Positions 34,796-42,394 of a stretch of 64,000 bases of DNA are shown here, in pieces. Made by a program: the position numbers and the translations under genes. Under the pieces are notes generated by a model. The model worked only from the letters and a program-made list of their open reading frames with translations. It had not been told where the DNA came from and searched no databases. The DNA is from Treponema sp. (GTDB taxonomy: Bacteria; Spirochaetota; Spirochaetia; Treponematales; Breznakiellaceae): NCBI GenBank assembly GCA_009777535.1, contig WRLP01000003.1, positions 100,504 to 164,503 on the forward strand, written 5' to 3'. Numbering within the stretch: the first letter of the stretch is position 1; every line of letters begins with the position of its first letter.

Positions 34796-36016
34796 CTATT
34801 GACCAAGCAGCCATTCCAGTACATTTAGCTGCTTTATGCCTTTGTGCGAAGTTGCCGGGTCATAATCGCGGGTTAAAAGAAATTTTGGGTTATGGTCATT
34901 TATGGCGTAAAGGGGGGAAAGTTCCCTTGCGAGCGTGTCCTCTCCGCGGACAGTATGGGCTACCTGAAAATATTCAGTTCCATTTATGCTCTCCGTAACA
35001 AAATCCACTTCTTTTTCTCCTACTTTACCTATATAGACCTTGCAGCCGCGCCGTAATAGTTCCAAATATACGATGTTTTCCAGAATATGGCCGCTGTCTG
35101 CCGGTTTGTCGCCAAGAATCAGCCTTCTCAGGCCGATATCAACCAGGTAATACTTGTTGAGTGTCTTCAGGAGTTTCTTTCCTTTTACATCGTATCTGTC
35201 CGCCCTGTAAAGAATGAAGCTATCCCGAAGAGCATCCAGGTAGCTTTCCACTGTAAGCGGCAGTATTTTTGCACCGTCAGAAGTCATGGTGTCGCTTATT
35301 CGTTTTATCGATATTTCCGAGCCGATAGCAGAAGCAATAAATTGAACAAGCCGCTCCAGGCGCCCGGCTTCCTTTATCTTTTTGCTTTCCATTACATCTT
35401 TCAGGACTATTGTGTTGTAAATGCCCTCCAAATAATGGCGGGATAATAGCCTTAATTCCGTGGCCGTGGCATCGTATTGCATGAACTGAAGCATTTGGGG
35501 AAAAGAGCTGTACACAAGATAATCTGTAAAAATACTGTCGATTCCGGCAGGCTTTTTATATGTGCCCGCAAACTCCCTGAAAGACAGGGGAAGCATGTGA
35601 ATCTCGATATAACGGCCGGAGAGCAGGGTTGCCCATTCGCCCGACTGCATTTTTGAGTTGGAACCTGTAAGGTACAGGTCTACGTTCTTTTTTATGAAAA
35701 GACCATCCGCCGCCTTCTGAAAATCCCTTACATTTTGTATTTCGTCGATGAATATATAGTTCATTTTATCCGGCGTAAGGCGGGCATTTATGTGGTCGTA
35801 TAGTTTTTCCCAGTTCAGCAGGTCCCTGTATACCGGGTCTTCAAGATTAATGCTTTGTATTTGGCTTGATAAAATGCCCTGATTTACCAGTTCTTCCTGG
35901 AATAGTTCCAGCAAGGTGGATTTCCCGCACCTGCGCACACCTGTTACTATTTTTATAAGGTGTTTATCCTTGAATTCGAGCAATTTTTGATGATATTCAG
36001 AGCGTTCTATGAACAT
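34796..36016 (-). CDS. AAA_14/DUF4143 ATPase
   Basis: 406 aa. Walker A is GVRRCGKST (26-34) and Walker B YIFIDEIQN. LTGSNSKM and LSGRYIEIHMLPLSFREF are family hallmarks. The C-terminal DUF4143 part has HILENIVYLELLRRGCKVYIGKVGEKEVDFV, a PD-(D/E)XK-like fold. These proteins are common in bacteria and archaea, often many per genome, and have no settled function. The gene is convergent in neither direction and has a leaderless-type promoter with a repeated 14-bp motif upstream. Confidence 0.9.
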   Translation of the reverse strand: MFIERSEYHQKLLEFKDKHLIKIVTGVRRCGKSTLLELFQEELVNQGILSSQIQSINLEDPVYRDLLNWEKLYDHINARLTPDKMNYIFIDEIQNVRDFQKAADGLFIKKNVDLYLTGSNSKMQSGEWATLLSGRYIEIHMLPLSFREFAGTYKKPAGIDSIFTDYLVYSSFPQMLQFMQYDATATELRLLSRHYLEGIYNTIVLKDVMESKKIKEAGRLERLVQFIASAIGSEISIKRISDTMTSDGAKILPLTVESYLDALRDSFILYRADRYDVKGKKLLKTLNKYYLVDIGLRRLILGDKPADSGHILENIVYLELLRRGCKVYIGKVGEKEVDFVTESINGTEYFQVAHTVRGEDTLARELSPLYAINDHNPKFLLTRDYDPATSHKGIKQLNVLEWLLGQ

Positions 36017-36022
36017 ATTTTC

Positions 36023-36052
36023 ATTGTAATGTAAAAACTATGTGTTTGTCAA
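36023..36052 (-). promoter_or_regulatory. Leaderless promoter of the AAA_14 gene
   Basis: On the minus strand TTGACA (36047-36052), 18 bp, then TACAAT (36023-36028), then 6 nt to the ATG at 36016. No ribosome site is present. Confidence 0.65.
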
Positions 36053-36078
36053 TAGTTTTAGTGGTTGTAATGTAAAAA
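36024..36078. repeat. Direct repeat of a 14-bp motif at the AAA_14 promoter
   Basis: TTGTAATGTAAAAA occurs at 36024-36037, covering the -10, and again at 36065-36078, upstream of the -35. The spacing is 41 bp, close to four helical turns. This suits binding of a repressor dimer pair to the promoter. Confidence 0.5.
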
Positions 36079-36111
36079 AAACGAGATTAACGATCGGGAG
36101 TGGCTTTTTTC

Positions 36112-36987
36112 CTACAATTCTTTTCTTAATACCGAATCGTCAAGAATGATCGCTACCCTGCCCTGGGAGAGCAGGCGGCGGTTTTCTGCGGATGAGATAA
36201 TCTGCAGGGAATCGTTGTGGTCAATAATGATATCCGTTGGATTTATCCCGAAGACGCCGCGTGCAAATATGCGCATGGGCCTGTCTCCAACAAGGGCAGT
36301 TATTTCAGGGGAAAGACCGGATGGGTTGTCCTGGAAAATGCTGCGGCCGGTGGCATAGCGCACCATGGCTGTTCTGTCCGTATCCAGCATATTACGCTCA
36401 AAAATAAGGTTCATTTCGGTGTCCCATATTTTCGGGAACAGGCAGGGAACAGCCAGGGCGCTGCTTCTCATACTGTAAATTGGCAGGGGCTCTGTCGCAA
36501 TAATGATGATTCCTGTGTAAACGGGAGCGGAAACAGGGTTCAGAGTACGGGTTATTTCCAGGGGACGGCTGTGGCGCAACAGGGATGATGTAATGCTGTC
36601 GATGCTGATTGTGTAAGCGGCGCAGATATTGCGTAAATCGGGGGACAGAGCTGGTGGAACAGAGTGCGCCCGGACGGCGTATGTTTCGGTATCGTGTAGA
36701 TTTAAATCACCCCTGCCGATTAGATCGCCAATGGTCGAAGAAGAATCTACCTGCAAATCGCGGATGCCCTGCTGTATCAGCCTTAAATACCCGCTGTGAA
36801 CCAGTGCTTCCCCCTGGCTCCTTCCTGAGGGCAGCCGGATACCGACGGAGGCCAAATCCAGCGAAACTTCCGCCTTTATTTCGAGGGTGTCCCATTCAAC
36901 CGTGCCGGTAATGCCTATCCCCGCCTCCCCGAACACCGCCACTGCCGCAAAAGCCACCATGCACAATACCGCTATTTTACGCTTCAT
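36112..36987 (-). CDS. Secreted protein of unknown function
   Basis: 291 aa with a signal peptide at residues 1-20 (ending VFGEA). I do not recognise a named family. The mature part begins with a short beta-rich region (IGITGTVEWDTLEIKAEVSLDLASVGIRLPSGRSQ split near residue 40). Later IIIIATEPLPIY, CLFPKIWDTEMNLIFERN and ARGVFGINPTDIIIDHNDS suggest a periplasmic repeat protein of the type found across treponemes. It lies last in a run with the MltD-like and TPR lipoprotein genes, after a polypurine linker that supplies its ribosome site. Confidence 0.65.
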   Translation of the reverse strand: MKRKIAVLCMVAFAAVAVFGEAGIGITGTVEWDTLEIKAEVSLDLASVGIRLPSGRSQGEALVHSGYLRLIQQGIRDLQVDSSSTIGDLIGRGDLNLHDTETYAVRAHSVPPALSPDLRNICAAYTISIDSITSSLLRHSRPLEITRTLNPVSAPVYTGIIIIATEPLPIYSMRSSALAVPCLFPKIWDTEMNLIFERNMLDTDRTAMVRYATGRSIFQDNPSGLSPEITALVGDRPMRIFARGVFGINPTDIIIDHNDSLQIISSAENRRLLSQGRVAIILDDSVLRKEL

Positions 36988-37019
36988 TCTCTCTTCCCTT
37001 TTCTCTTTTACTTTTTACC
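36988..37019 (-). repeat. Polypurine linker repeat before the 291-aa gene
   Basis: On the minus strand this gap is almost all A and G, with GTAAAAGAGAAAAGGGAAG just before the ATG at 36987. It resembles the linkers at 38331-38374 and 63838-63870. It can act as a ribosome site. Confidence 0.6.
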
Positions 37020-38330
37020 TTATTCTCTTATCGGTACTTTTAGGCTCCTTCCTTCGCTCAGGATTTGGTTAAGTTCCATGCCGTTTACTTCGGCCAGTGT
37101 CTGCGGATCAACCTCGTAGGCTATGGCCAACGACCAAAGGGTTTCACCTCTTTTTACCAGGTGGTTCCCCTCAAAGGAAAGGGCATCCGATTGGCTTGCG
37201 GCAGGCCGCTCCTGTGTATACGCCGGCCTTTCCTGCCAGGCGGGGATAATAATTGTTTCACCTATTCTAAGGTAGCGGTTAAGAATACCGGGATTATGCT
37301 GTTCTATGATGTTTAACGGTACGCCGTAGTGCCGCGACAGGGCCGACAGGGTATCGCCGTACACAATTGTATAACGATGATAATGTATCATTGGATTATC
37401 TTCGTCCTGCAGCACCTGGTTAATTTGGGACAGACGGGACACAGGGACTTTAAGCAGGTGGTTTTTGTCCGGCGGGCTTATGCCCAACAGCAGTTCTGCG
37501 TTCATTCTGCGCAGAAGTTCCCTGTCTGTTCCGGATTGTGAGGCAAGGACTTCCAGCGAAACCTGGCGTTCAAGGGGGATTGTTGTCCATTCTGCGTATT
37601 CAAGCCAAAGGTCGATGTTATACCGGCGGCCCTGCGAAAGAATATGCGCGGCTGCAAGCAGCTTTGGCACATAATTTATGGTTTCGGCGCGCAGTTCTTT
37701 TTTTTCGCATAACTCCCAGTAATCGCGTACTCTGGTTCTCTGGATTGTCCGGTTTACCGCGCCAAGACCGACATTGTATGCAGCTAACGCCAGGGGCCAG
37801 TCGTTCAGGGTTTTGTAATTGTCTTCCAGTTTCTGCAGGGCGCCCTTTGTGGATTTAATAAAGTCCCGCCTCTCGTCCAAAAAATCGTTTACCTTCATGT
37901 CATAGCCGGCTATGCTGTTCATCATAAACTGCCACAGCCCAACTGCGCCGGAGCGGCTTCGCGCCGTACTTAAAAAACCGGATTCGATTACAGGCAGATA
38001 CAGCAATTCCGGTGGAAGGCCGCGGCGGGAGATTTCTTCCCTGATAAAGGGCAGATAAATGCTCCCCCTTTCCATTACAGCCCTTAGCCATGCAATGCCG
38101 CCGGGGCTTGAATACTCGGCAATGTAACGCTGTGTCAGGGGGTGTCCAAGAGCGGCGGCGGAGAGCAGGGAGTTTTGGGAAGGTAAAAGGGAAGAGGTGG
38201 AAGGTAAAAGGGAAGAGGTAGAAGATGGTGAAGGGGGCACAGTGCGAAGAGGGCGGTCTACGGACTGCGCCTCAACAACATTACTCGCAATAAAAAACAA
38301 AAAAACAACAATAATCTTTCTCGCTCTCAC
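37020..38330 (-). CDS. MltD-like lytic transglycosylase with two LysM domains
   Basis: 436 aa with a GTG start and a signal peptide (about 1-21). The mature N-terminus has a low-complexity part with STSSLLP twice. The SLT domain (about 90-220) has the catalytic Glu in PVIESGF, then GAVGLWQFM and AAYNVGLGAVNR. Two LysM domains at the end (TIVYGDTLSALSRHYGVP and HLVKRGETLWSLAIAYEV) bind peptidoglycan. The enzyme cleaves glycan strands to anhydro-muropeptides. It lies between a TPR lipoprotein gene and the 291-aa gene, joined by polypurine linkers. Confidence 0.93.
   Translation of the reverse strand: MRARKIIVVFLFFIASNVVEAQSVDRPLRTVPPSPSSTSSLLPSTSSLLPSQNSLLSAAALGHPLTQRYIAEYSSPGGIAWLRAVMERGSIYLPFIREEISRRGLPPELLYLPVIESGFLSTARSRSGAVGLWQFMMNSIAGYDMKVNDFLDERRDFIKSTKGALQKLEDNYKTLNDWPLALAAYNVGLGAVNRTIQRTRVRDYWELCEKKELRAETINYVPKLLAAAHILSQGRRYNIDLWLEYAEWTTIPLERQVSLEVLASQSGTDRELLRRMNAELLLGISPPDKNHLLKVPVSRLSQINQVLQDEDNPMIHYHRYTIVYGDTLSALSRHYGVPLNIIEQHNPGILNRYLRIGETIIIPAWQERPAYTQERPAASQSDALSFEGNHLVKRGETLWSLAIAYEVDPQTLAEVNGMELNQILSEGRSLKVPIRE
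38178..38219 (+). repeat. Exact 21-bp tandem repeat (2 copies) inside the MltD-like gene
   Basis: Two adjacent identical 21-bp units (38178-38198 and 38199-38219), beginning GGAAGGTAAAAGGG. On the coding strand they encode STSSLLP twice. The unit belongs to the polypurine family found in nearby gaps. Confidence 0.9.
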
Positions 38331-38374
38331 ACTCTCTTTTACCTTTTCTCTTTTACTTTTTCTCTTTTCCCTTT
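38331..38374 (-). repeat. Polypurine linker repeat before the MltD-like gene
   Basis: The minus strand reads A/G almost throughout, with AAAAAGTAAAAGAGAAAAGG and a final AAGAGAG before the GTG at 38330. It is the same family as 36988-37019. Confidence 0.6.
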
Positions 38375-39460
38375 TTAGAACTTCTCACCGTAATAAATCC
38401 CTGCCCATTCCCATCTGCCGTGTATTTCCGGATCCGACGGGAAATAAATTTTTCTGAAATACAGATACCATGTCGATATATACTGCGACCAGCCCCAGGT
38501 TCTAAGATACGCTTCGGTAGCGTTTGAAGACGCATCAAGAGATGTCGCATAACGTATCCGGTTGCCGCGCATAAAGTCGCCCAGGTTAAAATCGGCCATA
38601 CCGAAGTCATCGGTTTCCCCCTGTTCCCATGAGCGCGCGAAAAAATTAACCTTGGCCTGACAGCGCGCAAGCTGCCTGAAGTTGCCGGTATCCATGGAAT
38701 TTTCCATGGCGCGCAGCAGGGCGCCCAGACTTTCAAATGTCCAGTCCTTGGGAGATTTGCTGAAATCAACCTGCTGTTTGGCGTATTGGTCTGCATTCGG
38801 AAAGCCGGGAATTATTGTGCCTGTGTAGGGCAGGTACTGGGTGTACGCCTGGATCGCCCCATTCCAGTCGCCGATTTGCTCGCAGGCCTGGCCGAGCATA
38901 AAGTAAGCCGGCCCCAGATCAATCTTGTCCGGAAATTTGTTGATAAGTTCCTGATAATACCAAATCTGTTGTTCGGGGCTGCCATTAAAACCAATCAACT
39001 GTTTAAGACACACAAGATGAATCGATTCATCATTTACCATAAGATCGGGATAATTTTTAACTATCAGATCAAAATACCTTGCCGCTATCGGGTTTGAATC
39101 AAGCTGCATATAGGCATAGGCAATCATCAATAAATAATAACCATTGTATATATCCGCCGAATCGTTAATTATTCTTTCGTTCAGAAAATGAATCAGCCTG
39201 CCGTAATCCCTCAAGCGGGCATAACTTGCGGCGATTTCTCTTACAACAGCAAACTCATTTTGCGCGCTGTCTTTTTCTGTCTTTAAAAGATTAAAAAGTT
39301 CCCTGAATTGTTCCCTGTTTTCCCTGGAACCGCTGATATAATAGGGATTAACTGTTTCCGCATTCGCGCCATTTGTGAATTTTTCACACGAGACTGCAAA
39401 ACATGCCGCAAGAAGCAGCACCGTTGTTAAACAAAGCCAGTTTTTATTTGCTTTTTCCAT
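38375..39460 (-). CDS. TPR-containing lipoprotein
   Basis: 361 aa. The lipobox AVSC (Cys25) follows a hydrophobic helix. From residue 50 on there are TPR-like helical pairs (REIAASYARLRDYGRLIHFLN, YYLLMIAYAYMQLD, YFMLGQACEQIGDWNGAIQAYTQYLPYT). The C-terminal 100 residues are rich in aromatics with no known domain. Such proteins usually scaffold envelope complexes. It is the first gene of a minus-strand run with the MltD-like enzyme, so a role in peptidoglycan work is possible. AGGA lies 9 nt before the ATG. Confidence 0.75.
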   Translation of the reverse strand: MEKANKNWLCLTTVLLLAACFAVSCEKFTNGANAETVNPYYISGSRENREQFRELFNLLKTEKDSAQNEFAVVREIAASYARLRDYGRLIHFLNERIINDSADIYNGYYLLMIAYAYMQLDSNPIAARYFDLIVKNYPDLMVNDESIHLVCLKQLIGFNGSPEQQIWYYQELINKFPDKIDLGPAYFMLGQACEQIGDWNGAIQAYTQYLPYTGTIIPGFPNADQYAKQQVDFSKSPKDWTFESLGALLRAMENSMDTGNFRQLARCQAKVNFFARSWEQGETDDFGMADFNLGDFMRGNRIRYATSLDASSNATEAYLRTWGWSQYISTWYLYFRKIYFPSDPEIHGRWEWAGIYYGEKF

Positions 39461-39610
39461 TGTCCGATATCCTGTAATTATGATATATTACATAATATAT
39501 GCTATTGAATCTAACCCGTGGTGCGGCATCCAGGCTTATTCCCATTATCGGCTTTTTTCTGTTTCTTTGCTGCGCCCTGCCAATGGTTTAAACACCGGGG
39601 ACATCATATT

Positions 39611-41314
39611 GTGACAAAGAAGGTACGGCTTTTCCCGTTTTTATTAATAATCATCATGATTTTTATATCCTGTAAGTCTGCGCCCAGGGAAGATAAAACA
39701 GGTGATGAAGCCACAGGGCGGCGGAACGGTAACGGACTGTATCAGCAGGAGGGACTTGCCGAGGAAATACGCAGCCTTACCGAGACCGGCACGCTTTTAT
39801 CCATGCTGCGGGCGGTAGAGCTTATCCGGGAAAGGGATTTGGGCGGCTCGGAATTTGGAAGAATGATGAATGGCATCAATGTTACACTGATAAAGCAGAT
39901 TTATCCTGATTATGGCGGCCGGCTTCCTTCCGTAGATCTTCCACAAACACACAACTATGCACGTATTATGCGGGAAGCGGAAAGGGGTTACTATTCCGCG
40001 CCTGCGCCGGAATCTGTTGATTTTCTGGAATATATTCTTCCATCGCTTTCACTTTTTGATCGAAACACCACAGAACAACTTTTAGCCGCACTGCCGCATC
40101 TGGAAAAAGCCGGGGAAATGCGGCCTGACTCGATCCTGCCGCCTTTCTTTCAGGGCATGGTACTGGAGCGCCTGGAACGTTTCGGCGAAGCCGAGGCAGC
40201 CTATGATCAGTGTTACGGGATTTCTCCCGATTGTTACCCGGCGCTGGCGGGCACGGCCAGGGTTATCGGGCTTTCGGGAAGAAAAAGAGAGGCGGCGGCG
40301 TTTTTCCTCGATTTGGTTAACAGATACCCCGACAGCCTGTGGTTAAAACGGCAGCTTGCCATTGCCCATTATGAAAACCGTGACTGGACAAGGGCTCTTG
40401 GAGAGATCACCGAAATTTTGCAAAGAGATCCGCGCGACGGAGATATTATTTTATTAAGGGCGCATATTTTTGTTGAAAGGGGCCAGTATTCCCAGGCACA
40501 GGGGCCGCTGGATACTTATGCTTCGATAAACCAGAACAACCGGCTCTACCTTTTCCTGCGTGCCAGGGTTCAGGCCGAAGGATACCGCAACCGCGATTCG
40601 GCTCTAAATTATCTTAGATTGATACTTCGCTCCAATCCAAATGATGAGGAAGCCGCTGTTTACACCATTGGTTTATTGATGGAATCCCAGCGACAGGGTG
40701 ATCAGGCCGAGGCCAGGGAAATGCTCCTGCGGCTGCAGAATACTTCCGGTTCTTCTCCTGCTGTTCTAAGCCTGAGTTTGAGAGATGCAATCAGCAGGGA
40801 AAGCTGGAGAGAGGCTCAAGGTTTATTGAACAGGATATTTACCGGCCGCCGCAGCAATCAGGATCTTATTGACGCATATCGTGTGGAACGCGGCCTGGGA
40901 AATAACTCCAGAGCGCTGGCTTTTGCCAGAGAGTTATACGAAAGAGATGCTTCTAATGATGACGGCATTGTTATTTATATTTCTGCCTTGATTGATGCAG
41001 GCAGGGGGGAGGAGGCATCGGGAATGATCGAAACCCGCCTGGCCTCTGTTGGCTCAGGCAGCGTTAAAAGCAGATATTTTTTACTTCGCAGCCGCATTCG
41101 GAGTACCGAAGAAGAAACGCTGAACGATCTGCGCTCCAGCCTTTTCGAAGACCCAAGAAATTTGCAGACACTTATTGCCACATTCGAGTTTTACCACCTG
41201 CGCGGGGAAGAGCGCCGCGCCGCATACTACCTTAGACAGGCTCTTTCAATTTCCCCCGATAACCAGCGGCTCAGGCGTTATGAGCAGGAGTATGCCTCAC
41301 TGCTTGGGAATTGA
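39611..41314 (+). CDS. TPR-repeat lipoprotein
   Basis: 567 aa from the GTG at 39611, which begins a lipoprotein signal with lipobox FISC. The frame extends upstream to 39518, but those residues give no proper signal. GGGGAC lies 11-16 nt before the GTG. About ten TPR-like units run from residue 150 to the end (for example ERLERFGEAEAAYDQCY and RRAAYYLRQALSISPDNQRL). There is no enzyme domain. It is divergent from the TPR lipoprotein gene at 38375 and may work at the same envelope site. Confidence 0.8.
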   Translation: MTKKVRLFPFLLIIIMIFISCKSAPREDKTGDEATGRRNGNGLYQQEGLAEEIRSLTETGTLLSMLRAVELIRERDLGGSEFGRMMNGINVTLIKQIYPDYGGRLPSVDLPQTHNYARIMREAERGYYSAPAPESVDFLEYILPSLSLFDRNTTEQLLAALPHLEKAGEMRPDSILPPFFQGMVLERLERFGEAEAAYDQCYGISPDCYPALAGTARVIGLSGRKREAAAFFLDLVNRYPDSLWLKRQLAIAHYENRDWTRALGEITEILQRDPRDGDIILLRAHIFVERGQYSQAQGPLDTYASINQNNRLYLFLRARVQAEGYRNRDSALNYLRLILRSNPNDEEAAVYTIGLLMESQRQGDQAEAREMLLRLQNTSGSSPAVLSLSLRDAISRESWREAQGLLNRIFTGRRSNQDLIDAYRVERGLGNNSRALAFARELYERDASNDDGIVIYISALIDAGRGEEASGMIETRLASVGSGSVKSRYFLLRSRIRSTEEETLNDLRSSLFEDPRNLQTLIATFEFYHLRGEERRAAYYLRQALSISPDNQRLRRYEQEYASLLGN

Positions 41315-41323
41315 GGCTGCCCG

Positions 41324-41331
41324 CCCCCCCC
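41324..41331. repeat. Run of eight C before the rubredoxin promoter
   Basis: Eight C in a row lie 8 bp upstream of the -35. Homopolymer runs near promoters can change spacing by slippage, but this run is outside the -35/-10 interval. Confidence 0.5.
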
Positions 41332-41339
41332 ACAATCTA

Positions 41340-41369
41340 TTGGCAAATTGCGTAAATTTATGCTATAAT
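41340..41369 (+). promoter_or_regulatory. Promoter of the rubredoxin gene
   Basis: TTGGCA (41340-41345), 18 bp, then a perfect TATAAT (41364-41369). GAGGAG (41377-41382) is a good ribosome site before the ATG at 41388. This is a conventional leader. Confidence 0.75.
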
Positions 41370-41387
41370 CACCTGTGAGGAGCTTTT

Positions 41388-41549
41388 ATGAAAAAATATG
41401 TGTGTGATGTGTGCGGCTATATTTACGATCCTGCCAAAGGTGAGCCGGATGCCGGTACACCGCCGGGAACCGCTTTTGAAGATCTTCCTGCGGACTGGGT
41501 TTGCCCTGCCTGCGAAATGGGAAAGGACCATTTTTCTCCGGTTTCCTGA
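41388..41549 (+). CDS. Rubredoxin
   Basis: 53 aa. Four iron ligands are visible as C6 and C9 in [10 protein letters not shown] and C39 and C42 in [17 protein letters not shown] is the standard loop before the second pair. Rubredoxin carries single electrons and in anaerobes often serves oxygen or superoxide detoxification (rubrerythrin, superoxide reductase). The gene has its own promoter and a strong ribosome site. A small hypothetical gene follows after 3 bp. Confidence 0.96.
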   Translation: MKKYVCDVCGYIYDPAKGEPDAGTPPGTAFEDLPADWVCPACEMGKDHFSPVS

Positions 41550-41552
41550 AAA

Positions 41553-41843
41553 ATGCTTTCGCGCGAAGACTTTATTTTTACCATAGGCTACGACGGCCCC
41601 GCTGCGGTGGTGGATACCCGGGCAAAAAAACGCTATTCTTCACTTTCCACCAGGGAGTTGGCTGAAAAAGGGCTTTTCCGCGCCGCCTACTCGTCTGCAA
41701 TTTGGTCAAAAGATCCCGGGGAACTGACAATCCTGGTAGATATTTATAACAAAATTTCCGGCGCCTCAATCAGCGTCGATTCCTCCCTTGACCGACTTTT
41801 TGGGGTATTTCCTGTCGAGGTAAAGCGCTCCATTCAGATATAA
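41553..41843 (+). CDS. Hypothetical protein downstream of rubredoxin
   Basis: 96 aa, no signal or membrane span, and no family that I recognise. The N-terminus DFIFTIGYDGPAAVVD and the later AAYSSAIWSKDPGELTILVDIYNK suggest a small soluble alpha/beta protein. It begins 3 bp after the rubredoxin stop and should be cotranscribed. yajC follows 65 bp later. Confidence 0.6.
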   Translation: MLSREDFIFTIGYDGPAAVVDTRAKKRYSSLSTRELAEKGLFRAAYSSAIWSKDPGELTILVDIYNKISGASISVDSSLDRLFGVFPVEVKRSIQI

Positions 41844-41908
41844 CCCACTTGAATAGGCTGCTTTTTCCGTGCTAAGGTGAACTATCTAAATTTTTAAGGA
41901 TGTTATCT

Positions 41909-42298
41909 ATGAATTCATTTGTTCTTCCTCTGCTCATGGCCGGTCAGCAGGCTCCTGCCGCAGGGGCGGGCGGGTCAGCGAGTTTTCTGACCTCTCTGGT
42001 TCCCTTTGCCGCGATTATCGCCATCTTCTATTTCCTGATAATCAGGCCGCAGAATAAAAAACGGAAAGAAGCCGAAAAAATGCTCTCCGCCCTTAAAAAA
42101 GGCGACAAGGTTGTTACTATCGGCGGCATCCATGGAACCATTCAGAGCGTAAAGGAATCCACGGTGATCGTCAGGGTTGATGAAAATGTGAAGGTTGAAT
42201 TCAACCGCAGCGCTGTTTCCAATGTTTCGGCCTCGGTTAAAGAAGAAAAAATCGAAGAAAAAGAAGAGTCTTCCGATACGGAAAACACTCAGAATTGA
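41909..42298 (+). CDS. yajC: YajC, Sec accessory subunit
   Basis: 129 aa from the second ATG, because AAGGA lies 8 nt before it; the frame also opens at 41900. One membrane helix (about 32-52) is followed by IIRPQNKKRKEAEKML and the soluble core KKGDKVVTIGGIHGTIQSV. The tail is rich in Lys and Glu. YajC associates with SecDF and the SecYEG translocon. secD and secF follow on the same strand, the usual order. Confidence 0.93.
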   Translation: MNSFVLPLLMAGQQAPAAGAGGSASFLTSLVPFAAIIAIFYFLIIRPQNKKRKEAEKMLSALKKGDKVVTIGGIHGTIQSVKESTVIVRVDENVKVEFNRSAVSNVSASVKEEKIEEKEESSDTENTQN

Positions 42299-42338
42299 GC
42301 TTGTTCCTGAATATCCGCTGACCGTGGGTTGGCGTAAA

Positions 42339-42353
42339 GCATGATTATCATGC
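42339..42353. repeat. Short hairpin between yajC and secD
   Basis: GCATGA-TTA-TCATGC is a perfect inverted repeat with a 3-nt loop, 42 bp before the secD ATG. It has no T-run, so it is more likely an operator or RNA-processing site than a terminator. Confidence 0.4.
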
Positions 42354-42394
42354 ACTTTGGAACTGCTTTAACTAATTCTCTTGGAGCATAAATT

